In this document: one piece after another, positions 26,519 through 33,579 of the stretch | How the letters are laid out: every line of letters begins with the position of its first letter | How positions within the stretch are numbered: position 1 is the stretch's first letter | NCBI GenBank assembly: GCA_003158875.1 | Contig: PMLK01000023.1 | Location: 1 to 33,579 of the forward strand | Direction: 5' to 3' | Source: Chloroflexota bacterium | GTDB taxonomy: Bacteria > Chloroflexota > Limnocylindria > Limnocylindrales > CSP1-4 | Length of the DNA stretch: 33,579 nt | Notes under the pieces: model-generated | Database searches by the model: none | Seen by the model: only the letters and a program-made list of their open reading frames with translations | Told to the model about the DNA's origin: nothing | Program-made: the position numbers and the translations under genes

Positions 26519-27718
26519 TTAAGCACGAACCACGCCCATCTCATGCGATTCCATCGACGAACCGAGGCTGGCCGCAGCTACGAGTTCACGTGTATCGAGG
26601 GCACCAACGCGATCGAAGATACGTCTATACCGCGCTCCGACCTCCGGCCAGATCATCGTCCGGCTGAACTCGTACGCCTTTCTGCCCAGTCTGGCCCTCA
26701 GGCCGCGATCGCCGATCAGTCCGATGAGGGCTCCTCCGAGATCGTCGCTTGCACTGGACGGTACAAGCAGACCACGGCCCGCTTCGAGCATCTCGACCGC
26801 ATAGCTGTAACGGGTCGACACGATCGCCTTGCCGGCGCTCATTGCGTACGCCAGGGTTCCAGACACGATCTGATCGGGGTTGGGATACGGAGTTACGAAG
26901 ATGTCGGCCGCGGTGAGCCACGTTCCCAGCTCGGCACGGGTGACGAAACGATCGACGAAGTTGACGTGATCGGCCACGCCCAGCCTGACCGCCCGCTCTT
27001 TGAGCCCATTTCGGTAGGCCTCGCCTTCGCGCCGCAGCAGTTCCGGGTGAGTGGCGCCGAGGATCACGTAATAGGCGGTCGGGTCGGCCGCCACGACCGA
27101 CGGCATTGCCTCGATCACGGCCTCGTAGCCCTTGCCCGGCCCCAGGAGCCCAAAGCTCAGAATCATCGGCGCGATTGGCATGCCCAGTCTGGGCTTGATC
27201 GAGTCGGGCTCTGCACAAGGCAGGTGCGGCACTCCGTGCGGCACAACGTCCAGGGTCGTTTTGTCCACACCGTAGACACGCTCCAGCAGGGAGGCCGCAG
27301 ACCGCGACATAACGACCGAAGCGGCGCTGGCCCTGATCAGGCTCATCAGGACGCGGCGCTGGCCGGGCGAAGGGTGCTGTGGAACGGTATGGAGCGTCGA
27401 GACCACAGGCTTGGTCAGCGCGGCGACGAAATCGAGCACGTATGAGCCGTCCACTCCGCCCCAGATTCCGTATTCGTGCTGAACCGAGACGACCCGCGCG
27501 TCAGAGTCGTTCAGAGCCCGAGCCACACGCACGTAGTCACCTCGGACGTCGCGGCGGATCCGATGCTTGACCTCGCTCGGATAGACGTCCGGACCGTCCG
27601 GTGAATGCAGCACGGCAATCGCGGCATCGCCGCACGCACCGGCAAGATCCAGGGTAAAAGTGGCTATGCCGCAGCGACGCGGAGGGTAAGTAGCGACGAA
27701 AACGTTGCGTGCAGTCAT
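26519..27718 (-). CDS. Family 4 glycosyltransferase
   Basis: This 399-residue GT-B fold retaining glycosyltransferase begins VFVATYPPRRCGIATFTLDLA, a hallmark start of one GT4 subgroup. It continues with VSVQHEYGIWGG, LHTVPQHPS, VVPHGVPHLP, ILSFGLLGPGKGYEAVIEAM, VNFVDRFVTRAELGTWLTAADIFVTPYPNPDQIVSGTLAYAMSAGKAIVSTRY and VEMLEAGRGLLV. The C-terminal donor-binding part has the expected Glu in SYAVEMLEAG. The sugar donor is probably GDP- or UDP-linked but is not shown by the sequence. It is cytoplasmic or peripheral, with no membrane segments. The ATG at 27718 has AAGG about 5 bases upstream. It is the first gene of a coupled three-gene unit with a barrel-like protein and GH130. Confidence 0.93.
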   Translation of the reverse strand: MTARNVFVATYPPRRCGIATFTLDLAGACGDAAIAVLHSPDGPDVYPSEVKHRIRRDVRGDYVRVARALNDSDARVVSVQHEYGIWGGVDGSYVLDFVAALTKPVVSTLHTVPQHPSPGQRRVLMSLIRASAASVVMSRSAASLLERVYGVDKTTLDVVPHGVPHLPCAEPDSIKPRLGMPIAPMILSFGLLGPGKGYEAVIEAMPSVVAADPTAYYVILGATHPELLRREGEAYRNGLKERAVRLGVADHVNFVDRFVTRAELGTWLTAADIFVTPYPNPDQIVSGTLAYAMSAGKAIVSTRYSYAVEMLEAGRGLLVPSSASDDLGGALIGLIGDRGLRARLGRKAYEFSRTMIWPEVGARYRRIFDRVGALDTRELVAAASLGSSMESHEMGVVRA

Positions 27719-27745
27719 GGCGCCTTTCGAGCAATCTGCCGGCGA

Positions 27746-27751
27746 AATCTA
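27746..27751 (-). promoter_or_regulatory. Candidate -10 element for the GT4 cassette
   Basis: The minus strand reads TAGATT, about 28 bases before the GT4 ATG. It is flanked by a 5-bp inverted repeat (GCCGG at 27738-27742 and CCGGC at 27753-27757), which could be a weak operator. The rest of the 236-base gap to the pcrA stop shows nothing I can name. Confidence 0.35.
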
Positions 27752-27954
27752 ACCGGCCCGGTCATTCCGGAGTGATGCCCTTCGGTCGGACTCCCGCGAA
27801 CGTGGGACCCAAGGCGGCGGCGACATGCCACCTGAGTGCGGACTCAAGCCAACCTGTCCGCCTCTAGTTCCGAGTTACATGGTCAACGTCATCCACTTTA
27901 CTCGCTATTCCCGGTACTGCATAGCCGAGGTACGAATGGCGGAACCGGACCGTG

Positions 27955-30951
27955 CTACCCGATCAGATCCAGGTTGGCGATACTTGCCAGCAGCGTCTTG
28001 ATGCCGCCGCCGTTGGAGAAGGCCACGGTGACTTCCTCGTCGTTGCGGGTCAACTTCGAGGTGACGACGATTCCGTCGCCGAGCCGGGCGTGACGAACGC
28101 GGTCGCCGTCGCGAAACTGCCGCTCACCCGGAATGCGTGGTCGGGAGGCGATCGGCGGCCGCGCCTGGCCCGGTTTCGCGCCGAGTCCACGGTCCTCGCC
28201 GTCCCAGTGCGCGCCGCTTCCCTCGACAACTACGTCCTGGTCGCCGTCCGCGTGGGCGCCGGCATCGAGGCTACCTGACCGCGCGCCGGCCCGATACGCA
28301 TCGCGGCGCGCCCCCAGGTCGCGGCTCGGCTGGAACTGCTCGCCGGGCCGCGGGGCACCGGGCCGACCGCTGCCGGTCCGCCACGCCCCACCGCCGGCCC
28401 CGATGGGCGTCCCGAAGCGGCTCGACTGGCGCCGGCCGAAGATCATCTCCGGGTCGATCTGACCCACATCGTCGTCGAAGTCGGCGACTGCGCCCAGGCG
28501 CGGGCCACTCATCAACTCCGCCGGAATCTCGAACAGGAACCGGCTCGGAACCGATAGGCCGCCCTGGCCCCACGTCGCGCGGCGAGCGGCATGAGAGAGG
28601 AACAACCGCCGCTTGGCCCGAGTTATGCCCACGTACGCGAGCCGTCGCTCTTCCTCTAGCTGCTTCTCGTCATCGAGCGAGCGGCTGTGCGGGAAGACGC
28701 CTTCCTCCAGCCCGGCGATGAACACGACGGGGAACTCGAGGCCCTTGGCGGCATGGAGGGTAATGAGCGTCACGGCGTCGGCACCGGCTTCGTAGGAATC
28801 CTGGTCGGCGACGAGAGCGGTCTCCTCCAGAAACCTGTCCAGAGCATCGTCGGGCGTCAAGTCGTCGTAGCGGGTCGTGACCGAACGCAGCTCGAGCAGG
28901 TTGTTCCAGCGCTCCTCGCCGTCTTCGGAGCCGTCGGCCAGCATGGCCCGATAGCCGGAATCCTCGAGGACGGCATCGAGCAACTCCGGCAACGGCAGCA
29001 CGCCTATGCGGCTGCGAAGGCGCGTGACCAGAGTCGCGAATCCGGCCAGCGACGTTCGCGCCCGCGACCCCAACGTCGGGAGACGACCTTCGGCCCCATC
29101 GACGATGGCGCTCCAGTACGTTGGCTCGGCGGGGATTGAGTCCAATACAGAGGCCGAGCCCTGAGCGGACCCAGAGCCTGAGGCCGGTTCCGTCGCGTCA
29201 TGGTCGAGGTCCAGCAATCCATCGGGTGCGCTCGGGCGGGCGACGATCGTCCGTCCGCCGGCCGCGGCGACCCGCAACTCCTCCAGACTCTTGTCGCCGA
29301 TACCGCGGGCGGGCACGTTCAGGATCCGCTCGAAACTGACCTGGTCCGTGTCGTTGCGCAGGATCCGCAGGTACGCCAGAGCGTCCTTGACCTCGCGGCG
29401 CTGGTAGAACCGAGTGCCGCCAACGAGCTGGTAGCGAATGCCGTAGCGCAGGAACGCTTCTTCGATGGCACGGCTTTGAGCGTTGGTTCGGTACATCACC
29501 GCCACGTCGCCGCGGTCCCAGCGTTCGATCTCCTCGTCGGCGCGACGCGTCAGAGCCGAGCCCCGGCCACCGGTCAGATCCTCGATCTGCCGGGCGATCC
29601 ATTCGGCCTCTTCCTCTTCGTTGTAAGCCTCGAAGCGGCCGATCTGGCGGCCGCCGGAGTTGTCCGTCCAAAGTTTCTTGTCTTTGCGCGACGAGTTGTG
29701 GGTCACCACGGCATGGGCGGCGTCCAGGATCAACTGAGTCGAGCGGTAGTTCTGTTCGAGCTTTATGACGGTCGCGTTGGGATAGTCGCCTTCGAAGTCG
29801 AGGATGTTGCGGATGTCCGCCCCGCGCCAGGAATAGATCGACTGGTCGTCGTCACCGACAACGCAGAGGTTTCCGTGAGCGGCGGCCATGGCCTTGACCC
29901 ACAGGTACTGAGGCCGGTTGGTGTCCTGATACTCGTCGACGTGAATGTAGCGCCACCGACCCTGATACCGCTCGAGCACGTCCGGTGCATCGTGGAAGAG
30001 CCGCACGGCCTCGAGCAGTAGATCGTCGAAATCGAGCGCCGCCGCCGACTTGAGGCGGGCTTGATAGCGCCGATACAGCCGGGCGATCTCCCTCTCTCGA
30101 TGTGTATGGGCGTTGGCCGCGATGAAGTCAGCGTCGAGCATCTCGTTCTTGGCCCGCGAGATCGCGCCCAGGATGGCACTCGGTTTGTACTCACCGGTTA
30201 TGGGCAGATCCTCATCCTTGAGGATCTGCTTCATCAGGGCCTGCTGATCGTCTGAGTCGTAAACCACGAAATGGCGGTCCAGGCCTATGGCGCCGCCGTC
30301 ACGGCGGAGTACGCGGGCGCACAGTGCGTGGAACGTACCCATCGCCACTTCCCGGCCGGCCTCCTCCCCGACCAGACCGATGATTCGGGCCCGCAGTTCC
30401 GCCGCCGACTTGTTCGTGAACGTGACCGCCAGGATCTGCCACGGCCGGACCCCCTTGACGCCCACCAGATAGGCGACTCGATGCGCCAGGACGCGAGTCT
30501 TGCCGCTGCCTGCCCCGGCCAGAATGAGAACCGGTCCGTCCGTCGTCGTGACCGCTCGACCCTGCTCTGGATTGAGCCGGCCCAGAATCCGCTCCGCGAG
30601 AGCGTCCGCCGCAGCCTGGCGCTCCGCTTCTCCCACCGGGGACGGCTCGAACGGCGACGGCTCGCGCGGCTCTATGCGCGGTCCGTCGAACGCCTCCGGG
30701 GGAGCCTCGTCCGGCAGCGGGGCATCTTCGGGAAGGACACCGACGAGCTGCCGGCCGTCAGCGCCAGTTGTGGCGCCGGCCGGGGCGGTTGCGTTGCCGT
30801 CCGACGCCGTTGGTGCGCCGGTCGGGTCCGCGGGCGCCACGGAATCCGAGTCTGCGGGCATGTCCCACCAGCCCTCGACGGGGTCGCGTGTCACCTTGCC
30901 GCGGTTGCGTTCATTCGGGGCGTCGTGCCCGCGGGACGATGTCGGATTCAC
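27955..30951 (-). CDS. pcrA: ATP-dependent 3'-5' DNA helicase (PcrA/UvrD)
   Basis: This superfamily 1 helicase of excision repair and fork maintenance has 998 residues, well above the usual 720-780. Motifs include the Q motif LNPEQGRAV (126-), Walker A GAGSGKT (146-152), FTNKSAAELRARI, GTFHALCARVLRR, Walker B HVDEYQDTN, GDDDQSIYSWRGAD, LEQNYRST, ITLHAAKGLEFPVVFIAGLEEG and LAYVGITRAKRRLFLSHA. The C-terminal GDRVRHARLGDGIVV segment is the Tudor-like domain that contacts RNA polymerase in PcrA. Extra length comes from a Pro/Ala-rich N-terminal extension of about 120 residues and an insert near 29100-29270 with Gly/Ser repeats. GTG at 30951 lies 6 bases after a TACAAT; ATG at 30861 is an alternative with GAGGG about 10 bases upstream. 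Either would leave the helicase core whole. Confidence 0.96.
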   Translation of the reverse strand: MNPTSSRGHDAPNERNRGKVTRDPVEGWWDMPADSDSVAPADPTGAPTASDGNATAPAGATTGADGRQLVGVLPEDAPLPDEAPPEAFDGPRIEPREPSPFEPSPVGEAERQAAADALAERILGRLNPEQGRAVTTTDGPVLILAGAGSGKTRVLAHRVAYLVGVKGVRPWQILAVTFTNKSAAELRARIIGLVGEEAGREVAMGTFHALCARVLRRDGGAIGLDRHFVVYDSDDQQALMKQILKDEDLPITGEYKPSAILGAISRAKNEMLDADFIAANAHTHREREIARLYRRYQARLKSAAALDFDDLLLEAVRLFHDAPDVLERYQGRWRYIHVDEYQDTNRPQYLWVKAMAAAHGNLCVVGDDDQSIYSWRGADIRNILDFEGDYPNATVIKLEQNYRSTQLILDAAHAVVTHNSSRKDKKLWTDNSGGRQIGRFEAYNEEEEAEWIARQIEDLTGGRGSALTRRADEEIERWDRGDVAVMYRTNAQSRAIEEAFLRYGIRYQLVGGTRFYQRREVKDALAYLRILRNDTDQVSFERILNVPARGIGDKSLEELRVAAAGGRTIVARPSAPDGLLDLDHDATEPASGSGSAQGSASVLDSIPAEPTYWSAIVDGAEGRLPTLGSRARTSLAGFATLVTRLRSRIGVLPLPELLDAVLEDSGYRAMLADGSEDGEERWNNLLELRSVTTRYDDLTPDDALDRFLEETALVADQDSYEAGADAVTLITLHAAKGLEFPVVFIAGLEEGVFPHSRSLDDEKQLEEERRLAYVGITRAKRRLFLSHAARRATWGQGGLSVPSRFLFEIPAELMSGPRLGAVADFDDDVGQIDPEMIFGRRQSSRFGTPIGAGGGAWRTGSGRPGAPRPGEQFQPSRDLGARRDAYRAGARSGSLDAGAHADGDQDVVVEGSGAHWDGEDRGLGAKPGQARPPIASRPRIPGERQFRDGDRVRHARLGDGIVVTSKLTRNDEEVTVAFSNGGGIKTLLASIANLDLIG

Positions 30952-30957
30952 CTGCAG

Positions 30958-30963
30958 ATTGTA
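30958..30963 (-). promoter_or_regulatory. Candidate leaderless -10 element for pcrA
   Basis: The minus strand reads TACAAT, then 6 bases, then the GTG at 30951, so the predicted transcription start falls on the start codon. The hexamer shares one base (30963) with the terminator-like hairpin of the upstream lipoprotein gene. Confidence 0.5.
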
Positions 30964-30987
30964 CGGGCGGTCGACCGGGCCGCCCGT
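30963..30987 (-). terminator. 8-bp hairpin after the upstream lipoprotein gene
   Basis: ACGGGCGG (30963-30970) pairs perfectly with CCGCCCGT (30980-30987) across a 9-base loop, 13 bases past the lipoprotein stop. There is no T-tract; TACAAT follows at once. Confidence 0.5.
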
Positions 30988-31000
30988 CTACCGACGATCG

Positions 31001-31993
31001 CTAGTTGCTCGCGACCGGCGCAGGCGTGACGACCTGGTTCGGAGCAGGCCCACTGATGATCCCGACGCGGTTCCAGTTCGACAGGACGAGTCGGATGATG
31101 GCGGTTCCGGCAGCCGGATCCGCGGTCGAGAACTCGAGCCGCTCCAGCTGGAAGTCGTTCTGGGTGATCCACAGATCCAGTTGGCCGGTGCCCTGGTTCT
31201 GAACAGCGCCGAGATTCGCGAGCTGCGCGCTCAGAGCCGACTGGGTCACGCTAACGCGGATGTGATAGCAGGAGCCGCCCGGCTCTTGCTCCGTGCCAAC
31301 CAGGACTGGGCTGAGGCTCTTGTCGCTGGCGGCGGCCACAACTTGCTGAACGATATATAGGCTCTGGCTCGAGAGGGCCGGATCCACAGCCAATTCCGAT
31401 GAACCCTGCTCGTGGAACCTGGTCTCGCCATAGCCACGGAAGTAGGCGTAGGGCTCAACTACGAGCAGCTCGCCGGAGACGCCGGGCAGGCCGGGCATTC
31501 CGCCGATGACGTGAGCGGTGCCTTTGCCGAAGTCGATGTCGCCATCGGCGACTGTGCCCGCCAGAGATACCGGAACGGCGGTGTATACAGGCGTGGGGGT
31601 TGCGGTCGGAGACGCGGCCTCGCTCGGCGATGGGCTGGCCGTCGGTTCCGGAGTCGGTGAGGGACTCGGCGAGGGGCTGACAGAGGCCCCGGCAGAGCCG
31701 GAAGCTGCCGCCGAAGTCGAGGCACTGGCAGAAGCTTCCGTGCTGGCAGAGGGTTCCGTGGAAGGCGTGTCGGATGGGACTGGAGTATCGGCGGCACTGG
31801 CCTCAACGCCGACCGCGAACTGGCCGCCCGCCTCGAGATGGAAATGGACGGACTGCAGGTTGGTGATCGAGTTGTCCACCTTGTTGAGGATCTCGCGCGG
31901 GTCCGTCAGGTTGGCTTGCGAGCAACCTTCCAGGAGCGACGTCACGGCCAGCAGGCCAGCGACGATGACGGCGAGTGACTTCCGACGAGACAC
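31001..31993 (-). CDS. LppX/LprG-like lipoprotein with long Ser/Pro/Thr-rich insert
   Basis: This 330-residue secreted lipoprotein has a signal peptide ending SLLEGC with Cys24 as the lipidation site. After DPREILNKVDNSITNLQSVHF the chain enters a Ser/Ala/Pro/Thr-rich stretch of about 75 residues (62-138), then returns to beta-rich sequence (AVPVSLAGTVADGDIDF, LLVVEPYAYFRGYGETRF, CYHIRVSVT, LDLWITQNDFQLERLEF). The pattern fits the LppX_LprAFG fold, which in mycobacteria carries lipids or glycolipids to the outer envelope. The insert interrupts the first beta-sheet connection. GTG at 31993 is chosen because GGAGG (32000-32004) lies 6 bases upstream; GTG at 32008 overlaps that site. It is the second of two related lipoprotein genes, separated from the first by a strong hairpin. 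Confidence 0.85.
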   Translation of the reverse strand: MSRRKSLAVIVAGLLAVTSLLEGCSQANLTDPREILNKVDNSITNLQSVHFHLEAGGQFAVGVEASAADTPVPSDTPSTEPSASTEASASASTSAAASGSAGASVSPSPSPSPTPEPTASPSPSEAASPTATPTPVYTAVPVSLAGTVADGDIDFGKGTAHVIGGMPGLPGVSGELLVVEPYAYFRGYGETRFHEQGSSELAVDPALSSQSLYIVQQVVAAASDKSLSPVLVGTEQEPGGSCYHIRVSVTQSALSAQLANLGAVQNQGTGQLDLWITQNDFQLERLEFSTADPAAGTAIIRLVLSNWNRVGIISGPAPNQVVTPAPVASN

Positions 31994-32081
31994 CTGACTC
32001 CTCCACACGAAATGCCGACACGTGGCCGCACGGCCGCTCCACCGTCAGCACAAGGCGCACCTGCGCGCTACGGCGTCCTGC

Positions 32082-32087
32082 AGTGTA
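32082..32087 (-). promoter_or_regulatory. Candidate -10 element for the downstream lipoprotein gene
   Basis: The minus strand reads TACACT, about 90 bases before the GTG at 31993. It lies after the strong hairpin at 32136-32173, which fits independent transcription of the second lipoprotein gene. No -35 is evident. Confidence 0.35.
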
Positions 32088-32135
32088 ACCGCACCGGGGC
32101 TGGTGGCGCCTGAAACAAGCGCCGGCCCCGGACTA

Positions 32136-32173
32136 GTCAGGAGCCCCTGGGCTTGCGCCTCGGGGCTCCTGAC
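32136..32173 (-). terminator. Perfect 12-bp hairpin between the two lipoprotein genes
   Basis: GTCAGGAGCCCC (32136-32147) pairs with GGGGCTCCTGAC (32162-32173); an inner GGC/GCC pairing extends the structure. It follows the first lipoprotein gene in transcription order. No T-tract is seen. A smaller GGCGAC/GTCGCC stem (32195-32209) lies just before it. Confidence 0.65.
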
Positions 32174-32218
32174 CGCGATTACGTGTGATTTGTCGGCGAC
32201 GAAGTCGCCTTTGCCAGG

Positions 32219-33073
32219 CTACGGATTGACGTCGCCAGCCGCCGGTGCGGAAATCGTCACGGCCTTGTCGTAGTCCGTGATCGTGACGACGAGATCGAGA
32301 CTTCCTAGCGACGACGACGCGCCCTTGATCTCGAACTGGGCGGGTCGGTTGTTGGACGTGTATACCCAGAAATCGACTGACGCGGAGTCGAGCTTCATGG
32401 ACGTATCGCCGCTGGCCTCGGCCGCGATTTCGGCATTGACCTTGTCGAGAGGAACGGAAACGTTGAGGTGATACGCGTCCTGGCCGCTCACCTTGTCCAC
32501 GCCGACGAGCGTCGCCTTGACGCCCGCATCGTCCATCTGCTTCTTCAACTGGGTGATCTCGTCCGTCAGGCCCGACGCGCCGGCGGTCGGCAGGACGCTC
32601 GGGATGGCCATGGGAATGGAACTGCTCAGACTGCCCAGGTCCTGCTTGGAGTACTTGGCGCTCAACAGGCTGACCTTGTAGTAGAGAGCCTTGTCAGCAA
32701 CGATCAGGTCGCCGGTGATGGGCACGTTGCCCAGCATCGCCAGAGCCGGAACGCTTAGGGCCAGATGCGCAGCCTGATTTGTTACGTCGACATCGCCCTC
32801 GAGTGTGGTTCCGTCCAGCTTCAGGTCGCCTGTGACCGGGATCCCGACATCGGCCGTGGCGGACTTCAGGGCCGCCGCGTTGATGGTTCCGTTCACCGCG
32901 ATCTTGATGTGGAACGATTTGATATCGGCACCGCCGTTGATGGCGGCACTGATGATCGAGTTCGGGTCGCTCAGTTTTGCGTCGCTAGAGCCACCGCCGC
33001 CCGTACAGGCACCTGCAGCCACGAGAACGAAACCGGCTACAAAGGCGAGAGCCATCTTCGGCATTCGTGTCAA
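32219..33073 (-). CDS. LppX/LprG-like lipoprotein
   Basis: The product has 284 residues. The signal peptide ends with lipobox AGAC and lipidated Cys23, followed by a Gly/Ser spacer. The mature domain runs DPNSIISAAINGGADIKSFHIKIAVNGTI, GDLKLDGTTLEGDVDV, GDLIVADKALYYKVSLLSAKYSKQ, AYHLNVSVPLDKV, VDFWVYTSNNRPAQFEIK and LVVTITDYDKAVTISAP, a repeating beta pattern like LppX/LprG lipid-carrier lipoproteins. It is probably a paralogue of the next gene downstream, without that gene's disordered insert. The start is TTG at 33073, because GGGAGG (33082-33087) lies 8 bases upstream; the ATG at 33064 would be 17 bases away. Known relatives bind triacylated lipids, but the ligand here is unknown. Confidence 0.87.
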   Translation of the reverse strand: MTRMPKMALAFVAGFVLVAAGACTGGGGSSDAKLSDPNSIISAAINGGADIKSFHIKIAVNGTINAAALKSATADVGIPVTGDLKLDGTTLEGDVDVTNQAAHLALSVPALAMLGNVPITGDLIVADKALYYKVSLLSAKYSKQDLGSLSSSIPMAIPSVLPTAGASGLTDEITQLKKQMDDAGVKATLVGVDKVSGQDAYHLNVSVPLDKVNAEIAAEASGDTSMKLDSASVDFWVYTSNNRPAQFEIKGASSSLGSLDLVVTITDYDKAVTISAPAAGDVNP

Positions 33074-33231
33074 CGCGTAATCCTCCCTGATTGGTGTCTC
33101 GGCACAAGCATTCTCCGAGAAATCTCATCTCCCGGTAATAGGACCCTGAAACCGAGGCAGAGGTTCGCCGCGACCTCTCGACATGTCAACCTACCGCTGA
33201 CCAGCGGACCGGTTGTCTCACCCTGCACACA

Positions 33232-33266
33232 GAGAAGGCCCCGAGCTCGTCGCCCGGGGCCTTCTC
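33232..33266 (-). terminator. Terminator hairpin after groL
   Basis: GAGAAGGCCCCG (33232-33243) and CGGGGCCTTCTC (33255-33266) form a perfect 12-bp stem with an 11-base loop, about 37 bases past the groL stop. On the minus strand the stem is followed by TGTGTG, only a partial T-tract. Confidence 0.75.
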
Positions 33267-33303
33267 GCGCCGGCAAGCCGGCACTTATCCGTAGCAGGGG
33301 CGG

Positions 33304-33579
33304 CTAGAAGTCCATCTCTCCGCCGTGGTTGTGACCGCCGGCAGCAGCTTCCTTCTTCTCCGGGATATCGGTGATCAGGGTCTCGGTGGTGAGGACCATC
33401 TTGGCGATCGAGGCCGCGTTTTCGAGCGCGGATCGGGTCACCTTGGCGGCATCCACGATGCCCTTCTCGAACATGTCCCCGTACTCGCCGTGAAGGGCGT
33501 CGTAGCCGAAGCCTGGCTTCATTGCTCGAACCTGGTCCACGATGACCTCGCCGCGGTCGCCGGCGTTGTCGGCGATCTG
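33304..33579 (-). CDS. groL: Chaperonin GroEL, C-terminal end only
   Basis: Only the last 91 codons are in the window; the frame is open to its right edge. The segment from [14 protein letters not shown] through [46 protein letters not shown] matches the C-terminal equatorial domain of GroEL, the 60-kDa ATP-dependent folding chamber. The extreme C-terminus reads [11 protein letters not shown], where most GroEL proteins end in Gly-Gly-Met repeats; His-containing tails are typical of one paralogue type in some phyla, and which copy this is cannot be judged from the fragment. A strong hairpin follows the stop. Confidence 0.95.
   Translation of the reverse strand, partial: QIADNAGDRGEVIVDQVRAMKPGFGYDALHGEYGDMFEKGIVDAAKVTRSALENAASIAKMVLTTETLITDIPEKKEAAAGGHNHGGEMDF

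Noticed and set aside
33172-33200. TTGACA on the minus strand upstream of the 33073 lipoprotein gene
   Set aside because: It matches a -35 consensus, but no -10-like hexamer lies at 16-18 bases spacing, so I did not list it as a promoter.

Overview
This is a high-GC bacterial chromosome segment with no mobile elements, rRNA or CRISPR. The organism is probably a Chloroflexota member, perhaps of the Limnocylindria type; a deep actinobacterial relative is the main alternative. This rests on indirect signs: high GC, Ser/Pro/Thr-rich lipoproteins of the LppX/LprG type, a multi-pass LytR-CpsA-Psr protein, GatCAB amidation, a PolA without 3'-5' exonuclease residues, and many Ala/Gly/Pro-rich insertions in housekeeping proteins. 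The sequence carries no decisive marker gene.

Layout. Bases 1-4027, all on the minus strand, hold the 5' part of polA, a membrane anti-sigma factor and its ECF sigma factor. A tRNA-Leu(CAA) lies on the plus strand at 4282-4368. The minus strand from 4416 to 12671 carries an LCP cell-wall ligase, dnaE, a fusion of a class I glutamine amidotransferase-like (S51-type) domain to the C-terminal part of cysteinyl-tRNA synthetase, and an alpha/beta hydrolase translationally coupled to that fusion. Plus-strand genes at 12805-14384 encode a BMP-family substrate-binding lipoprotein and a coupled CoA-binding protein. The minus-strand operon 19626-14669 is gatC-gatA-aminotransferase-gatB-small membrane protein. 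A lone plus-strand polytopic membrane protein of unknown function follows (19730-21058). Bases 21312-24220 hold mgsA and ligA. Bases 24323-27718 form a three-gene glycan cassette (GT4 glycosyltransferase, alpha/alpha-barrel-like protein, GH130 phosphorylase). After this come pcrA/uvrD, two LppX-like lipoproteins and the 3' end of groL.

How the genes relate. Four core replication and repair enzymes (PolA, DnaE, LigA, PcrA) lie within 31 kb, but as separate units and not as one operon. The GatCAB operon makes Gln-tRNA and/or Asn-tRNA, and the aminotransferase inside it may link it to Asp/Glu supply. Several overlaps of the ATGA/GTGA type show translational coupling. Several starts have a TANNNT -10-like hexamer 6-9 bases upstream and no Shine-Dalgarno sequence, which suggests leaderless mRNAs, while other genes have clear AGGAG-type sites.

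The items most worth a second look are the amidotransferase-like/CysRS C-terminal fusion, the GT4-barrel-GH130 cassette, the leaderless promoter pattern, and the paired lipoproteins, one of which has a long disordered insert inside its fold. I found no convincing wholly new system; most of the window is ordinary core genome.
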